From contig NZ_AP018929.1 in the NCBI RefSeq assembly GCF_008326425.1, forward strand, positions 944,875 to 1,008,874: DNA of 64,000 nucleotides. The letters run 5' to 3'. The notes below the pieces were generated by a model, which made no database searches, was not told the origin of the DNA, and saw only the letters and a program-made list of their open reading frames with translations. The DNA is from Sulfuracidifex tepidarius. GTDB lineage: Archaea > Thermoproteota > Thermoprotei_A > Sulfolobales > Sulfolobaceae. Positions within the stretch are counted from its first letter, which is position 1. Each line of letters begins with the position of its first letter. Shown piece by piece: positions 1 through 9,034 of this stretch. A program made the position numbers and the translations under genes.

Positions 1-371
1 GTATATTATTTTGTTATAAATAATAGTTGTGAAAAATAAAGTAGAGTCACTGTTTCTCTTGTCGTCCTGGGACTTTACTCCCCAGTTTACCTCTCAAGGG
101 TTTCTTGTTAACTTAGGACTATGCAGTACATGCAGGAAAGGAGGTTCGCGAAGTAGCAGAAAGCTAGATAACCTGCTATGACCGTGAAAGAGTTACAAAA
201 AGAATGAAAGCCTCGACTCTCTGAGGCAGGTATGGATAGCCCCCTTATATTTAAATGCTCCTTTTTCCAAAGGCTCCTTAATGTCTATGAGGGGTAAGGC
301 GATCAGAGCAACTGTTTCGATGAAAATCCCCCTCTGAACCCCTCCTAGCTCTTTTGAATAGCTACGTGAAA
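1..371. other. Non-coding stretch, possible transposon debris
   Basis: No open frame here looks like a functional gene. The minus strand has a short open 60-codon stretch (193-375) without recognisable features. The sequence lies directly upstream of the decayed TnpB remnant and may be its decayed flank, but I see no terminal hairpin I can defend. Confidence 0.3.
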
Positions 372-717
372 ACACTGCGTTTCACCCTGTTTTGGTTAAA
401 GGAGAACGTGAAAAATCTAGGAGAGAAGAGAGCACTATGAAGAGTCCACGAGGAGTTATACAAGAGGCTAAGAGAGGGATATGATCTACCGTCAGTTGCT
501 GAGGACTGCTATCGTGACGCTCTCGCGACGTACAAGGGTTGGCATAGTAACCTTAAGAAAGGTCGTTTCCATAGGGTGTACAAGCCCACTTTGGTTGACA
601 CCTAAAGAGAAGTGGGCTAAGGCGAACCTCCTCCACTTATCATCACTCTTCACGTATATTCCCACCTATGTGAAGATGTCCAGGGGCATATGGAAGGGAT
701 CTCTCGATGGAGAGTAG
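372..717 (+). pseudogene. Decayed TnpB-like transposase fragment (IS200/IS605 type)
   Basis: Translated in one frame from 372, the sequence reads [16 protein letters not shown], a stop, then [19 protein letters not shown] and [15 protein letters not shown], and it continues in the +1 frame as [11 protein letters not shown]. From memory this matches the N-terminal part of TnpB/OrfB proteins of Sulfolobales IS605-type elements. It has an in-frame stop (TGA at about 420), a frameshift near 595, and no RuvC-like catalytic half. It is therefore a dead fragment. No TnpA and no end hairpins were found nearby. Family assignment is from recall of motif wording, not from a search. Confidence 0.55.
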
Positions 718-1012
718 GAGAAACTAAGGGAAGTCACCGAGGAGAGAACCGAGAGCGAAGAAAGGTATAGAAGAACATTCCCCACACCACTGACCTCGGG
801 AAAGTGTGGGTCTGTGGCGTCGTGGTGGGTATGATCCATCGTCTAGTGCGTACTTCCCTGTGACCAAGCTCATCGATGATGAGGTTCCCCGCTACGGAGA
901 GGACACCTGCCAACATAAGGTAGGGAAGTGATATATATATACATCTTCTTTGCATCATTTCCTTGCGTGCAGTGTTCTCCCTCTTCGCGTTTTCGAAACG
1001 TGGGAGTAAAAG

Positions 1013-1708
1013 CTAAAGTTTGTAGCTTGACCTCAGGAAGGAGAAAAGGAAGAGAGTGACGAAGATAGCGCTCAGCACGGAGTCCACCAGGTACACGTAC
1101 GGGAAGTCCACGTGTATCAAGCCTATGGATTCGCCTAAGTAACCCGCTACGGGAGAGACGGAGGAGAACACGTAAGACATCAGGTCGGAGTGCAGTCTCA
1201 ACGACTGGTACGTCAGTAACGCTACCTGCGACGATATTGACGTCATGAACGAGAAAAGGAAGGAGAGAGTGAGAGCAAGTCGTGAGAGCATGAACAAAAG
1301 CGAGACGCAAGAGAAGAGTACCACGGTGAATACTGTGTCCAGGTAGAGGTTCCACTCGCCGGTGACCAAGGGGAAGACCAAGTCCACCGCTGAGAAGAGG
1401 AGGTCCCACGCGAGGACTGAGACCACCTTGGCTACCCCTATTCCCTTCCACGTCTTGAGCATGGAGAGCTCGAACACCGTGACGTCGTCCTCCCTGTAAA
1501 CGTGCGACACACCTCCTACCACTACCAAGGGAACCGTGAATATCCCTATAAGGAAGGACTCTATCTCCTTGACCCCAAGTACGTAGCCGAAGAACTGAAA
1601 ACCGACACACAAGAAGAGGAGGAAAGCTGTGGACAAGGGGAAAAGCCCCTTGAAGTACCACTTAACTGCACGTGTATAGCTTCCTGACTCCCGCTCTCTT
1701 GAACCCAA
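1013..1708 (-). CDS. ABC transporter membrane subunit (ABC-2-like)
   Basis: A 231-residue polytopic membrane protein with about six hydrophobic segments (for example around residues 20-45, 100-125 and 205-225). It follows the ATPase gene on the same strand and overlaps its end by 47 bases, so the pair almost certainly forms one transporter. The overlap is long; a later start such as the GTG giving VKWYFKGLF is equally possible. No soluble domain is seen. The substrate is unknown; the two membrane-anchored paralogs upstream in the same operon suggest export of a peptide or a cell-surface role. The permease call rests on topology and context. Confidence 0.6.
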   Translation of the reverse strand: MGSRERESGSYTRAVKWYFKGLFPLSTAFLLFLCVGFQFFGYVLGVKEIESFLIGIFTVPLVVVGGVSHVYREDDVTVFELSMLKTWKGIGVAKVVSVLAWDLLFSAVDLVFPLVTGEWNLYLDTVFTVVLFSCVSLLFMLSRLALTLSFLFSFMTSISSQVALLTYQSLRLHSDLMSYVFSSVSPVAGYLGESIGLIHVDFPYVYLVDSVLSAIFVTLFLFSFLRSSYKL

Positions 1709-2450
1709 CTATCTCACCCTTCTTCACCAGTGACGAGAGTAAGTCCTCGTCTCCCTTGACAAGGGCGACGTTTCCGAAGTCGCACAACGCGTCCAACCTC
1801 AGCTTTCCCCTATAATAGACCTCGTATATGTCTCCCCTGTAGAGTTCCTCCACGGTCCCGTACCACTTCAGCCTTCCGTCCTGGAGTACCACTATCACGT
1901 CTCCCATCCACTCCGCCTCCTCTGGGACGTGGGTGGTGACGATCGTGTCCGAGTCGAGAGAGAGCATGGCCTTCCTGAGCTTGCTCTCCACGTTGACGTC
2001 CAGATGAGAGAAGGGTTCGTCGAAGACCTTTACCTCGGACTCGGAGCACATCACGGAAACCGCTTGGACCAACTGTGTCTGACCGCTGGAGAGACCAGAC
2101 AGATAGAGGGGGTAAATCTCCCTGGGAATAAGGGAGGTATCGCAGCCGTACTCCTTCTCCAGGAAGGAGACCAGGTCCTTCACCTTCATGTTGAACAAGA
2201 AGCGTGGCTTCTCGAACTGGAAGCTTATCATTTTCACCGCCTTCTCCCTCTCCCTGTAAGGGACTACTCCATTGACCTTGAGCTCTCCCTTCGTGGGCTT
2301 CAGGATGGAGGAGAGAATTGAGAGGAAAGTGGTCTTGCCCGAGCCGTTAGGTCCCAGGAGGGCTATCCTCTTACCTTCCACCTGAAAGGTCACGTTGAGG
2401 ACCTCCCTGTCGAAGACCTTAACCAGCGAGTCTGCTTGTACCTTCATCAC
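1662..2450 (-). CDS. ABC transporter ATP-binding subunit
   Basis: A 262-residue ATPase. Walker A is GPNGSGKTT near residues 34-42, a signature-like LSGLSSGQT lies around residues 112-120, the Walker B region ends VFDEPFSHLD, and the switch histidine is in TTHVPEEAE. It has the short architecture of ABC-2 export ATPases (CcmA-like). The signature LSSGQ replaces the usual LSGGQ, a tolerated variant. The gene lies 9 bases after the 277-residue membrane-anchored protein and overlaps the permease gene, so all four are probably co-transcribed from upstream of 4299. It would power transport of an unknown substrate at the cytoplasmic membrane. Confidence 0.85.
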   Translation of the reverse strand: MMKVQADSLVKVFDREVLNVTFQVEGKRIALLGPNGSGKTTFLSILSSILKPTKGELKVNGVVPYREREKAVKMISFQFEKPRFLFNMKVKDLVSFLEKEYGCDTSLIPREIYPLYLSGLSSGQTQLVQAVSVMCSESEVKVFDEPFSHLDVNVESKLRKAMLSLDSDTIVTTHVPEEAEWMGDVIVVLQDGRLKWYGTVEELYRGDIYEVYYRGKLRLDALCDFGNVALVKGDEDLLSSLVKKGEIVGFKRAGVRKLYTCS

Positions 2451-2459
2451 GATCGCCCT

Positions 2460-3293
2460 TCACCTGAGATACCTCCAGTACACCCATATAGCTGCAGCTA
2501 CCACGAAGAAGAGTATAGAGTACCTCAACATGGGGACTGCGGTGGAGTAGACGAGCCCTCCCCAGTCCTCAACAGGACGAATGTTGGAGGAGTATAACTT
2601 CAAGGTGAAAGTCACCAAGGCATGTTGGTTAGATTTGGGGAGGGCCTCCTCGAGGGCACCGCGGTAGAGGAGCGCCACCTCACTTTCCGTTGAGCTGGTC
2701 ACCTTGACCTCCGTTGAAACCGGGTCTAGGGAGACCGTGCTTTGTAACTTGTATGTCTCGGCCATACCGTTGTTCAGGAGGACAGAGTGGAGGGGAAAAC
2801 CGGGGAGGGTAGAGGACAAGCAGTACGCCTCACCTAGGAAAGGAGATGACACCTGAGATTCCGTGGTTCCAGCGTGCAGGATGTAAGTTCCGTTATTGTA
2901 CACGAAGGAGAAAGCCTCATTGCCTTGGTGGTACGTACTCAGGACTAGGGCTATCAGCGGAGACTCCTTGGTCAGCACCGTGACCTTATGGAAGCGAGAG
3001 ACAGACGAGTTCCCCGAGGAGTTGTATGCGTAGCACACTGTGTGAACGGTGAAGTTCTCCCCGTTGTATGTTATGTTGATCTCAGCGCTGATAGACTGCG
3101 TGGAGAGGGAGGGGATCACGTACTCCGTGCCGTTCAGGACGTACGTCACGGTTGAACCCTTCTCCAGTCCTGGGTTGAGGGAATAGTACAGCGAGTAATA
3201 GCTCAGCGAAGGTATGAATAGGATGAACGCACCTAAGGCTACCAAAGACACAACGAGAGCTATGACGATCCCGCTCTTAGTTCCCTGCCTCAC
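2460..3293 (-). CDS. Membrane-anchored extracellular protein, paralog 1
   Basis: A 277-residue protein with one N-terminal membrane segment (about residues 9-30), a large outside domain rich in Asn-X-Ser/Thr sites (likely glycosylated) and a C-terminal segment (about 252-273) ending in WVYWRYLR. It is clearly related to the next gene: both have SYY...L.P.LEKG after the first span and EDW...Y just before the last. This points to a tandem duplication. I do not recognise a domain. Its place 9 bases before the ATPase suggests a substrate receptor, an accessory subunit or the protein served by the transporter. Confidence 0.65.
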   Translation of the reverse strand: MRQGTKSGIVIALVVSLVALGAFILFIPSLSYYSLYYSLNPGLEKGSTVTYVLNGTEYVIPSLSTQSISAEINITYNGENFTVHTVCYAYNSSGNSSVSRFHKVTVLTKESPLIALVLSTYHQGNEAFSFVYNNGTYILHAGTTESQVSSPFLGEAYCLSSTLPGFPLHSVLLNNGMAETYKLQSTVSLDPVSTEVKVTSSTESEVALLYRGALEEALPKSNQHALVTFTLKLYSSNIRPVEDWGGLVYSTAVPMLRYSILFFVVAAAIWVYWRYLR

Positions 3294-3294
3294 C

Positions 3295-4299
3295 TTACCT
3301 CACCGCCCTCCTACCGAGGTAGCTCCAGAGCACTACGGCAATAGCGAAGAATATTATAGACATGCTGAACATCAACTCGAAGCTATAGAGCATAACCTTA
3401 GACCAGTCCTCCTGGGGTCTCATGTTACCTGATACCAGACTTATGATAAGGGAGCTCTCAGAGTCCGTCAAGTTCAGGTGTGTCTTCCCTGAGACGAGGC
3501 AGATAGGGTATATGCTCTTAAGCACTGCGGATGTCATGGAGTTGGTGGTGTTAGCCAAAGTCATGTTGAGCTCAGAGTCGTTCACCTCGAACGAACCTGC
3601 AGGGACGCTCCTGGTGTAACCTATATCGGAAATTTTAGGTGCGTAAAGCAGACACGTACTGTAGGAGACCGCTAAGTCGCCCTCCATGGGGACGTCTACC
3701 ACTTGAGGGCCGACGGGGCACAGCTCCTGGTTGTTCTCCACCACGTAAGGTGGATATCCGAAGTACCTTGAGAAGTCTCCGTCATATTTACCCTTCATCA
3801 CGGGAAACGTGATGCCCTTCACGTGACCTAGGTTGACGAAGTGCAGGGTCAGTGAATAAGCCGGGATTGAATAGTGGACGTGCCTAAGCGTGAAGCTTAC
3901 TGTTGTCCTGTGGAGGGAGTAGTTGAAGAGGAAAGCCTCTATGACCGGGGAGTCCTCAGGAAGGCATAGGGTCTTGCTGAACCTAGCTGAGTTATCTGAC
4001 CCTACTTGGTACTCCCCGGTCTCCGTCAATCTGAAGATCCCTTTACCCTCATAGGTGAGCGTGACGTTAGAAAGGATGTGCCCGGTTATAGAGAAATATG
4101 AAGAGTTTTCCACTATGAACTGGGTGGGGGAATCCCTCGTGGTAAACGTGAAAGTGACCCCCTTCTCCAAGGAAGGTCTCAAGGAATTGTAATACAGATA
4201 GTAAGACGTAAACGGCACGAACAGGATAACCACTCCCACTATTACGAGTAAGGAGACAATTATAATCAAACTTCTTCTCTTTATGAACATTTCTTTCAC
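3295..4299 (-). CDS. Membrane-anchored extracellular protein, paralog 2
   Basis: A 334-residue protein of the same build as its downstream neighbour: short basic N-terminus, membrane span at about residues 10-34, a long exported domain with many N-glycosylation sequons, and a C-terminal span (about 303-328) ending GRRAVR. Shared motifs are SYYLYYNSLRPSLEKG and PQEDWSKVM. Two cysteine pairs in the middle (CLPEDSP, CPVGPQ, CLLYAPK, CLVSG) could form disulfides. It is the first gene of the apparent four-gene operon. Function unknown; the transporter link is inferred from spacing only. Confidence 0.65.
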   Translation of the reverse strand: MKEMFIKRRSLIIIVSLLVIVGVVILFVPFTSYYLYYNSLRPSLEKGVTFTFTTRDSPTQFIVENSSYFSITGHILSNVTLTYEGKGIFRLTETGEYQVGSDNSARFSKTLCLPEDSPVIEAFLFNYSLHRTTVSFTLRHVHYSIPAYSLTLHFVNLGHVKGITFPVMKGKYDGDFSRYFGYPPYVVENNQELCPVGPQVVDVPMEGDLAVSYSTCLLYAPKISDIGYTRSVPAGSFEVNDSELNMTLANTTNSMTSAVLKSIYPICLVSGKTHLNLTDSESSLIISLVSGNMRPQEDWSKVMLYSFELMFSMSIIFFAIAVVLWSYLGRRAVR

Positions 4300-4313
4300 C
4301 TTCTCTCTCTTTA

Positions 4314-4947
4314 TCAGTCAAAAACGGAAAAAATACATATATTGATTTTTTGCCTTGTTGAATAACAAGTTAGTCTAGATCCATCGTGAAAGCTAGTGTT
4401 TATCGGCAACTGATAGACGTTAGTATATCTGTATCCAGGTAGAGTGCATTGTCCATGATTCACATACACTGTAGTTGAGTTATCTTTGAAGTCAACAAAG
4501 TTATATAGGTTTACAGCTCCAGTCGGTAGAAGCATTTGAAGCCATGGAGGTAAAAGGATTGCTGCTGGAGAAGGGCTATATGCCATGAGAGTCCATTCCT
4601 GTAGCTCGACAGCGTCTTTTCCGTTAACAGTTGTTATATATACTATATGACTATGAAAATCACTAACATAAACATTTTCAAACATTGTACCTGCTGCGTT
4701 AGGATGTGGAAAGTTAATACAGGTAAATCCTACTATATGGTTTAGCTCACAATAATGAAATTGTACTGTCAAGCACGCTTTTCCTAGATGCCCAAAGAGT
4801 GGAGCCCTAATATTCCCTTGGTTCGTAACACTATTAACCTCAGCCTCATTGACGCTTGCCAAACTTATCGTTGGAAACATGGCCAACACGACGAACACAA
4901 AAAAGTCTAAGGGCAACAGCCCTTACTAATAACGTTTTAACTTTCAT
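4314..4947 (-). pseudogene. Exported cysteine-containing protein with a one-base frameshift
   Basis: Read from an ATG at 4947, preceded by GGTG, the gene begins MKVKTLLVRAVALRLF and then loses frame at a run of six T (4899-4904 on the plus strand as A). With five T the frame continues as VFVVLAMFPTISLA and the whole becomes a 210-residue protein with a normal signal peptide. As given, only a TTG at 4916 could start the long frame, with half a signal sequence. The mature part has six cysteines (CLTVQFHYC, GFTC, GQC, LTC, INIC) and no known domain to me. Base composition is richer in A+T than its neighbours. It sits just upstream of the ABC operon, on the same strand, so it could be the exported substrate. 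Confidence 0.55.
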
Positions 4948-5453
4948 TATTTTTTCACCTTATTATAGCCTTGTAATATACTTACTTTTATATCTGACTC
5001 TACAGATCTACTTTTCACTGTACGCTTTATTCAAGGAATTTACTGATTTACAATAGACCAAAATTACTATTTTTTCGCTAAATGGAAAGATCCGTGGAGT
5101 AAGAAGAGAGCTCGCTATCCTGGTTTCCCTTGCCGGCTGTATTTTACGGAAGTGAGAGCTTGCTTTCTATCTATACCTAGATTGAAAGAAAGTTGAGTGT
5201 GAGCCACTGACAGATTTACGTGAGGGGTATATCACGTATGTGTTAGTACTGCAACCTATGATTCATACTAAAACCTGATTTTAGAGTATTACATCCTCAT
5301 AGGTCAATCGCATTCATGTATTTACACCAACGAGGTGGAAGAGGAGAACAGCGAAACCTTTCTGAAAGCTCCCAGCTCACATCGGATCTATTATGAATAC
5401 GAAAGGTACCCTGGGGACGGGGAATTAAAAAAGAGTGGTTGAGTGTCTCGCAG
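4948..5453. other. Intergenic stretch, nothing recognised
   Basis: Roughly 500 bases without a credible gene on either strand. The first 60 bases hold the AT-rich promoter of the exported protein. The remainder shows no repeat, tRNA or conserved frame I can support. Confidence 0.4.
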
Positions 5454-5529
5454 TGGGGCTGGGGGGATTTGAACCCCCGACCTCAAGGGCCCAAGCCTTG
5501 CGTCCTGGTCCAAGCTAGACTACAGCCCC
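5454..5529 (-). tRNA. tRNA-Pro (anticodon TGG)
   Basis: Folds as a complete cloverleaf on the minus strand: acceptor GGGGCTG with CAGCCCC, D arm starting GTCTAGC, anticodon stem CAAGG/CCTTG with loop CTTGGGC, and T arm GGGGG-TTCAAAT-CCCCC. The anticodon TGG lies at 5491-5493. The discriminator is A (position 5454) and no CCA is encoded. There is no intron. Confidence 0.95.
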
Positions 5530-5847
5530 AACGGATGTATATCTAAAAAACCAAATATTATAATCTTTCCCCGGACACGCGGGGAGAAAAAATGCGAGGA
5601 AGGACGTAAGGGAACCCGAGGAGACATCTAAGGAAACCGAAGCAAGGGTTGCAATAAATCTTATCAATAGAAAGATTTGAAGGGAAATCGCCTTCATCCT
5701 CCACGGGGAACCGAGGGAAAGAGACAACCAATAAGAAGGAGGTGATTTTTAAAGGGGAAAATGGAAGCGGGGAGACTCACGTAGCTAAAAACGAGACCTA
5801 AGGGAAAAAATGAGAGAAAAGGAGGAGAGAAAGGTCCGCCTCTAGTC
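5530..5847. other. Intergenic stretch, nothing recognised
   Basis: About 320 bases between the tRNA and the carbonic anhydrase stop codon. A 70-codon open frame on the minus strand has no start signal, no hydropathy pattern of a real protein and no recognisable motif; I treat it as noise. Confidence 0.4.
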
Positions 5848-6387
5848 TCAGAACTCTGACTTCTGTAGCTTCAAGCCGAGGGAGTCCGCTATCTTAACGT
5901 CGGCGTTGAGGTCTTCCTTTGAAGGGGCTTGGAGCATGTAACCTCCTATCATATCGTTTTCGTACTTTGAGGAGCTCTTGAGCAGATAGTAGACTGCCTT
6001 CCTTTCGGGCCACTTTATCTTCCCTACATCGATCAACTCAGTTGTCACCTTTGCGTTAGGTAGTATTTCCTTCAGTAGCTTCTCTCCCAACATTGCATTA
6101 ACCTTGTCTAGATCGTTCACGTCTTTACCCTTGAACTGAGATACTAACTTCTCCTCCACCTCCTTGTCCACGGTCTTCTCCCCAGTGAGGACGCCTTTCA
6201 CCAGCTTCATGGCAGCGCAGTCAGTGTGTGGCATGAAGATCACCTCTTCTGGAGACAGCTTCCTCAGCGTCTCCTTCACTGCGTTAACGTTGGCTCCGGC
6301 GTTCCTTATTACCATCACTCCTTCTCCCATTTTCTTCATTACTTCTTCCGTTAGCCTGTAGTCCATACAGGATAAAACTACTTTCAT
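5848..6387 (-). CDS. Beta-class carbonic anhydrase
   Basis: A 179-residue enzyme interconverting CO2 and bicarbonate in the cytoplasm. The zinc ligands of the beta class are visible: Cys7 with the Asp9-Arg11 dyad in CMDYR, then His54 and Cys57 in HTDC. The length fits short archaeal beta-carbonic anhydrases. An AT-rich box (TTTAAA, around 6412) lies some 26 bases before the ATG, so the message is probably leaderless. A perfect 16-base tandem repeat sits just upstream of that box. In this autotroph-rich lineage the enzyme would supply bicarbonate to carboxylases. Confidence 0.85.
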   Translation of the reverse strand: MKVVLSCMDYRLTEEVMKKMGEGVMVIRNAGANVNAVKETLRKLSPEEVIFMPHTDCAAMKLVKGVLTGEKTVDKEVEEKLVSQFKGKDVNDLDKVNAMLGEKLLKEILPNAKVTTELIDVGKIKWPERKAVYYLLKSSSKYENDMIGGYMLQAPSKEDLNADVKIADSLGLKLQKSEF

Positions 6388-6414
6388 ATGGTAGTAATGT
6401 TTATATGGGTTTAA

Positions 6415-6446
6415 ATTCTTTAAGTATCCTATTCTTTAAGTATCCT
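6415..6446. repeat. Perfect 16-bp tandem repeat in the carbonic anhydrase promoter
   Basis: The unit ATTCTTTAAGTATCCT occurs twice without a gap (6415-6430 and 6431-6446). It lies directly upstream of the likely TATA box of the carbonic anhydrase gene and between that gene and the divergent MFS gene. Two copies in the same orientation, repeating at 16 bp, suggest a regulator binding side by side. Confidence 0.75.
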
Positions 6447-6531
6447 AGGAAGTTAAAGACACGGGAGAGGAAGTTATAGTTTTGTTTTGAAATCTTAATC
6501 ATATCTACTTTTTAACTTCCCCATATGAAAT

Positions 6532-7797
6532 GTGACCGTGGACTTCGATAACTTATCGGGGAAATTCAGGTCTTTCTTCCTCTCCTCGGGAGGGTTTTTC
6601 CTGGATGGTTACGATCTGTCGGTTATATCCTTCGCCCTGTTCTTCCTGGGCAAGGAGATGTCGTTGAACCCTTACCAAGAAGGTCTGGTGTCTTCAGCGT
6701 CGTTGATGGGGATGGGGATAGGTGCTGTCCTTTTCGGTGCTCTCTCCGACAAGCTCGGGAGGAAGAGGCTCATGGGTGTAGATCTGTTCTTCTTCTCGGT
6801 CTTCGCTGTCCTATCAGCGCTCTCCAACAACTTCCTCCAGCTTTTCGCTTCACGTTTCCTCTTGGGAGTGGGAATCGGCGGGGACTATCCTATAAGCAGT
6901 ACTGTAGTGTCGGAGTTTTCTCCCACCAGATCCAGGGGGAGGTACCTCACAGGGTCGGTTTCCATGTATTGGCTCGGGACATTGTTCTCGGCTTTCATGA
7001 ACTTAGTGTTCATCCACACTGGAGACTACTTCTGGAGGTACTCCTTCGCAGTGGGAGGCCTGATTGCTGTACCTATAATCGCTGGAAGGATAAAGCTCGC
7101 CGAGTCACCCAGATGGCTCATATCCAAGGGAATGGTAAAGGACAGTGTGACCCAAGGGGAGGAGAACAAGGGTGTAACGTGGAGGGATCTGTTGAGGGGG
7201 AAGATAGGGGTGACATTGGTGTCCCTCTCTGCTATATGGTTCCTTTTCGACGTAGCGTCCTACGGCATAGGGCTTTACTACCCTTCCCTGCTTAGGGAGT
7301 TCGCCTTCCCGTCGGAGTACGAAACACTTTACGGAACTATGCTAATATCCTTGGGAGCGCTTGCGGGGTACTTGGTAGCTGAGAGCGTTGTAGACTCGTT
7401 AGGCAGGAGGTTCACCTTGATTGTGGGACTGCTATCCATGTCTGTCCTACTGCTGATGGGTGGTGTTACGTCAGTGACTGGTGCTTCCCTCGTACCTTAC
7501 TTCATGTTCTTCGTTGCCATGGAGCAGTGGGCTGGTGCAGTGACTTTGTTTTACCCCACAGAGGTATTCCCAACTTCTGTCAGGTCTACCGCTCAGGGGA
7601 TTACGACCGCTTTCAGCAGGGTAGGTGCAGTTCTAGGGGTCTTCCTCTTCCCGTCTATGGTTAAGGGACTAGAGCTATCACATTCCCTAATGCTCTTCGG
7701 TTTAACCTCAGCTCTCGCCTTGGTGATAAGCGTGATAGTCGTGAAGGAGACTAAATCCAAGAGACTTGAAGACATAGCGTTAAGCCAGAAGAGTTAA
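6532..7797 (+). CDS. MFS transporter (metabolite/phosphate:H+ symporter type)
   Basis: A 421-residue, 12-span carrier. The loop 2-3 signature [14 protein letters not shown] is present, followed by [18 protein letters not shown], a motif typical of the sugar and phosphate:H+ symporter branches, and a C-terminal [17 protein letters not shown]. The start is GTG; an alternative would add only a few residues. It is divergently transcribed from the carbonic anhydrase gene and shares the 145-base intergenic region. Substrate cannot be read from sequence: an inorganic ion, organic acid or sugar are all possible. Confidence 0.8.
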   Translation: MTVDFDNLSGKFRSFFLSSGGFFLDGYDLSVISFALFFLGKEMSLNPYQEGLVSSASLMGMGIGAVLFGALSDKLGRKRLMGVDLFFFSVFAVLSALSNNFLQLFASRFLLGVGIGGDYPISSTVVSEFSPTRSRGRYLTGSVSMYWLGTLFSAFMNLVFIHTGDYFWRYSFAVGGLIAVPIIAGRIKLAESPRWLISKGMVKDSVTQGEENKGVTWRDLLRGKIGVTLVSLSAIWFLFDVASYGIGLYYPSLLREFAFPSEYETLYGTMLISLGALAGYLVAESVVDSLGRRFTLIVGLLSMSVLLLMGGVTSVTGASLVPYFMFFVAMEQWAGAVTLFYPTEVFPTSVRSTAQGITTAFSRVGAVLGVFLFPSMVKGLELSHSLMLFGLTSALALVISVIVVKETKSKRLEDIALSQKS

Positions 7798-7837
7798 ATT
7801 TCGTCTGGTTCTCAGAGATCAGGTTTTTTTTTGTTTT

Positions 7838-7861
7838 ATAACTCTTTTTATAACTCTTTTT
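7838..7861 (+). terminator. T-rich tandem 12-bp repeat downstream of the MFS gene
   Basis: The unit ATAACTCTTTTT occurs twice in a row, 40 bases past the MFS stop codon, and is preceded by a run of nine T at 7824-7832. Archaeal RNA polymerase stops at such T tracts, so this is a reasonable terminator; no hairpin is needed or seen. Confidence 0.45.
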
Positions 7862-8179
7862 GCGGTAGAGTAATGAAGGACTTCCGTGCGGTCAAAAGCC
7901 GATTTTATTAGAGGAAGCTTCCTCAGACCTCAACGAGGAAAGAAACGTTTTCGGCTGATAATGTAAAAATAACGACCGAACCGTTGATAAGGTCTATGTA
8001 TGTGACAACACGATTTTTAATCCAAGGGAGAAAGAGTGAGTACATATCCCGATAGAACTCTTGTCATCGCTAATTGACAATGAGTTCTATCATGCGATGG
8101 AGGGGAAAAGGGGTTGTGTACCTCTGCTTGCGATAGAATAGCAATTACTACGTCTTGAGAATTTGTGAACTTTACAACG
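7862..8179. other. Intergenic stretch, nothing recognised
   Basis: About 320 bases between two convergent genes, with no credible open frame. A partial inverted pair (GATAGAACT and AGTTCTATC near 8050-8093) could form a weak hairpin but is not convincing as an RNA gene. Confidence 0.35.
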
Positions 8180-8935
8180 TCACCAGAGATCCAACCCTAC
8201 TTTGTCCAGAGATGTGAGCCAACTTATGAACTTCTTAGCGTTCTCACCCATGAATATGGAACCGTGCTGAGGGGCCACGACCTCGATCTCCAGATTTGAG
8301 ATCCTCCTCTGCCAGAGGTCTATTGCCTTCCTTGACGCTATGTACCTCCTGTGGAAGGGTTCCATGTACTTCCTGTGCTCATCGAAGTTCTCCACTATTA
8401 GATACCATGTGCCCTCAGGGTAAACTGCAGCCCCCATGTCTCCGGAGAAGTAGATCTTCAAGGTAGGGTCGTAGTAGTGGAAGTTACCCGGCGAGTGCAT
8501 GAAGTGAGCAGGAATAGCCTTCACCTTGGACTTGCCCACGTTTATCTCCATTCCCTCGTCTGGTATATCTACTATCCTGTCTTTGACCGAAACTCCGAGG
8601 TGTGGGATGAACCTTTCCCAGAGTGCCGACACGTAAAATGAAGCGTTGGGGAACATGTCCAGAAGCAGGTTGAGTGAACCTATAACGTCAGGGTCTTGGT
8701 GGCTGTACATGACCTTGGTCACCTTTTCCGGTTCAACGAAGTTCTGGACGTTGTTGAAGACCCTCTCGAACACGAAATATCCTCCTGGGTCTATCAATGC
8801 AGCCTCGTCCCCGTCAATTACAAGGTATTGGTTAGTTAGTATCCCTTTTTCACTCTCGCTCTCGTCCAGCCCTAACCAGACGAACTTGTGGTTTGCGTCC
8901 TCTCCTATCACGTACGGTTTATGAACTTGAAGCAT
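8180..8935 (-). CDS. ODP-type metallo-beta-lactamase-fold protein (flavo-diiron-like, no flavodoxin)
   Basis: A 251-residue protein matching the diiron domain of flavodiiron proteins: His79-x-Asp81-x-Asp83 (SHQDPD), His147 in HFMHSPGNFHYYD, Asp166 in FSGDMG and His224 in APQHGS. Canonical flavodiiron proteins have HxExD; here Glu is replaced by Asp. The flavodoxin domain is missing, so this is a stand-alone ODP protein, which in other organisms handles O2 or NO or acts as a sensor. It is monocistronic; the upstream 30 bases hold an AT-rich promoter. Redox partner unknown. Confidence 0.75.
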   Translation of the reverse strand: MLQVHKPYVIGEDANHKFVWLGLDESESEKGILTNQYLVIDGDEAALIDPGGYFVFERVFNNVQNFVEPEKVTKVMYSHQDPDVIGSLNLLLDMFPNASFYVSALWERFIPHLGVSVKDRIVDIPDEGMEINVGKSKVKAIPAHFMHSPGNFHYYDPTLKIYFSGDMGAAVYPEGTWYLIVENFDEHRKYMEPFHRRYIASRKAIDLWQRRISNLEIEVVAPQHGSIFMGENAKKFISWLTSLDKVGLDLW

Positions 8936-9034
8936 TATATAGAAAATAACCTGAAGAAAATAATAAGGTGTTGCTTTTACTCGGCTTGAAAAGTAAATTA
9001 ACGGAGTTAAAACGGTCTTGGTTCAGGACATCAG

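Noticed and set aside
870-1661. 263-codon open frame on the minus strand
   Set aside because: It is the shadow of the ABC permease in another frame, with Arg/Leu/His-rich nonsense composition.
1929-2321. 130-codon plus-strand frame
   Set aside because: Antisense to the ABC ATPase and without a start signal or domain.
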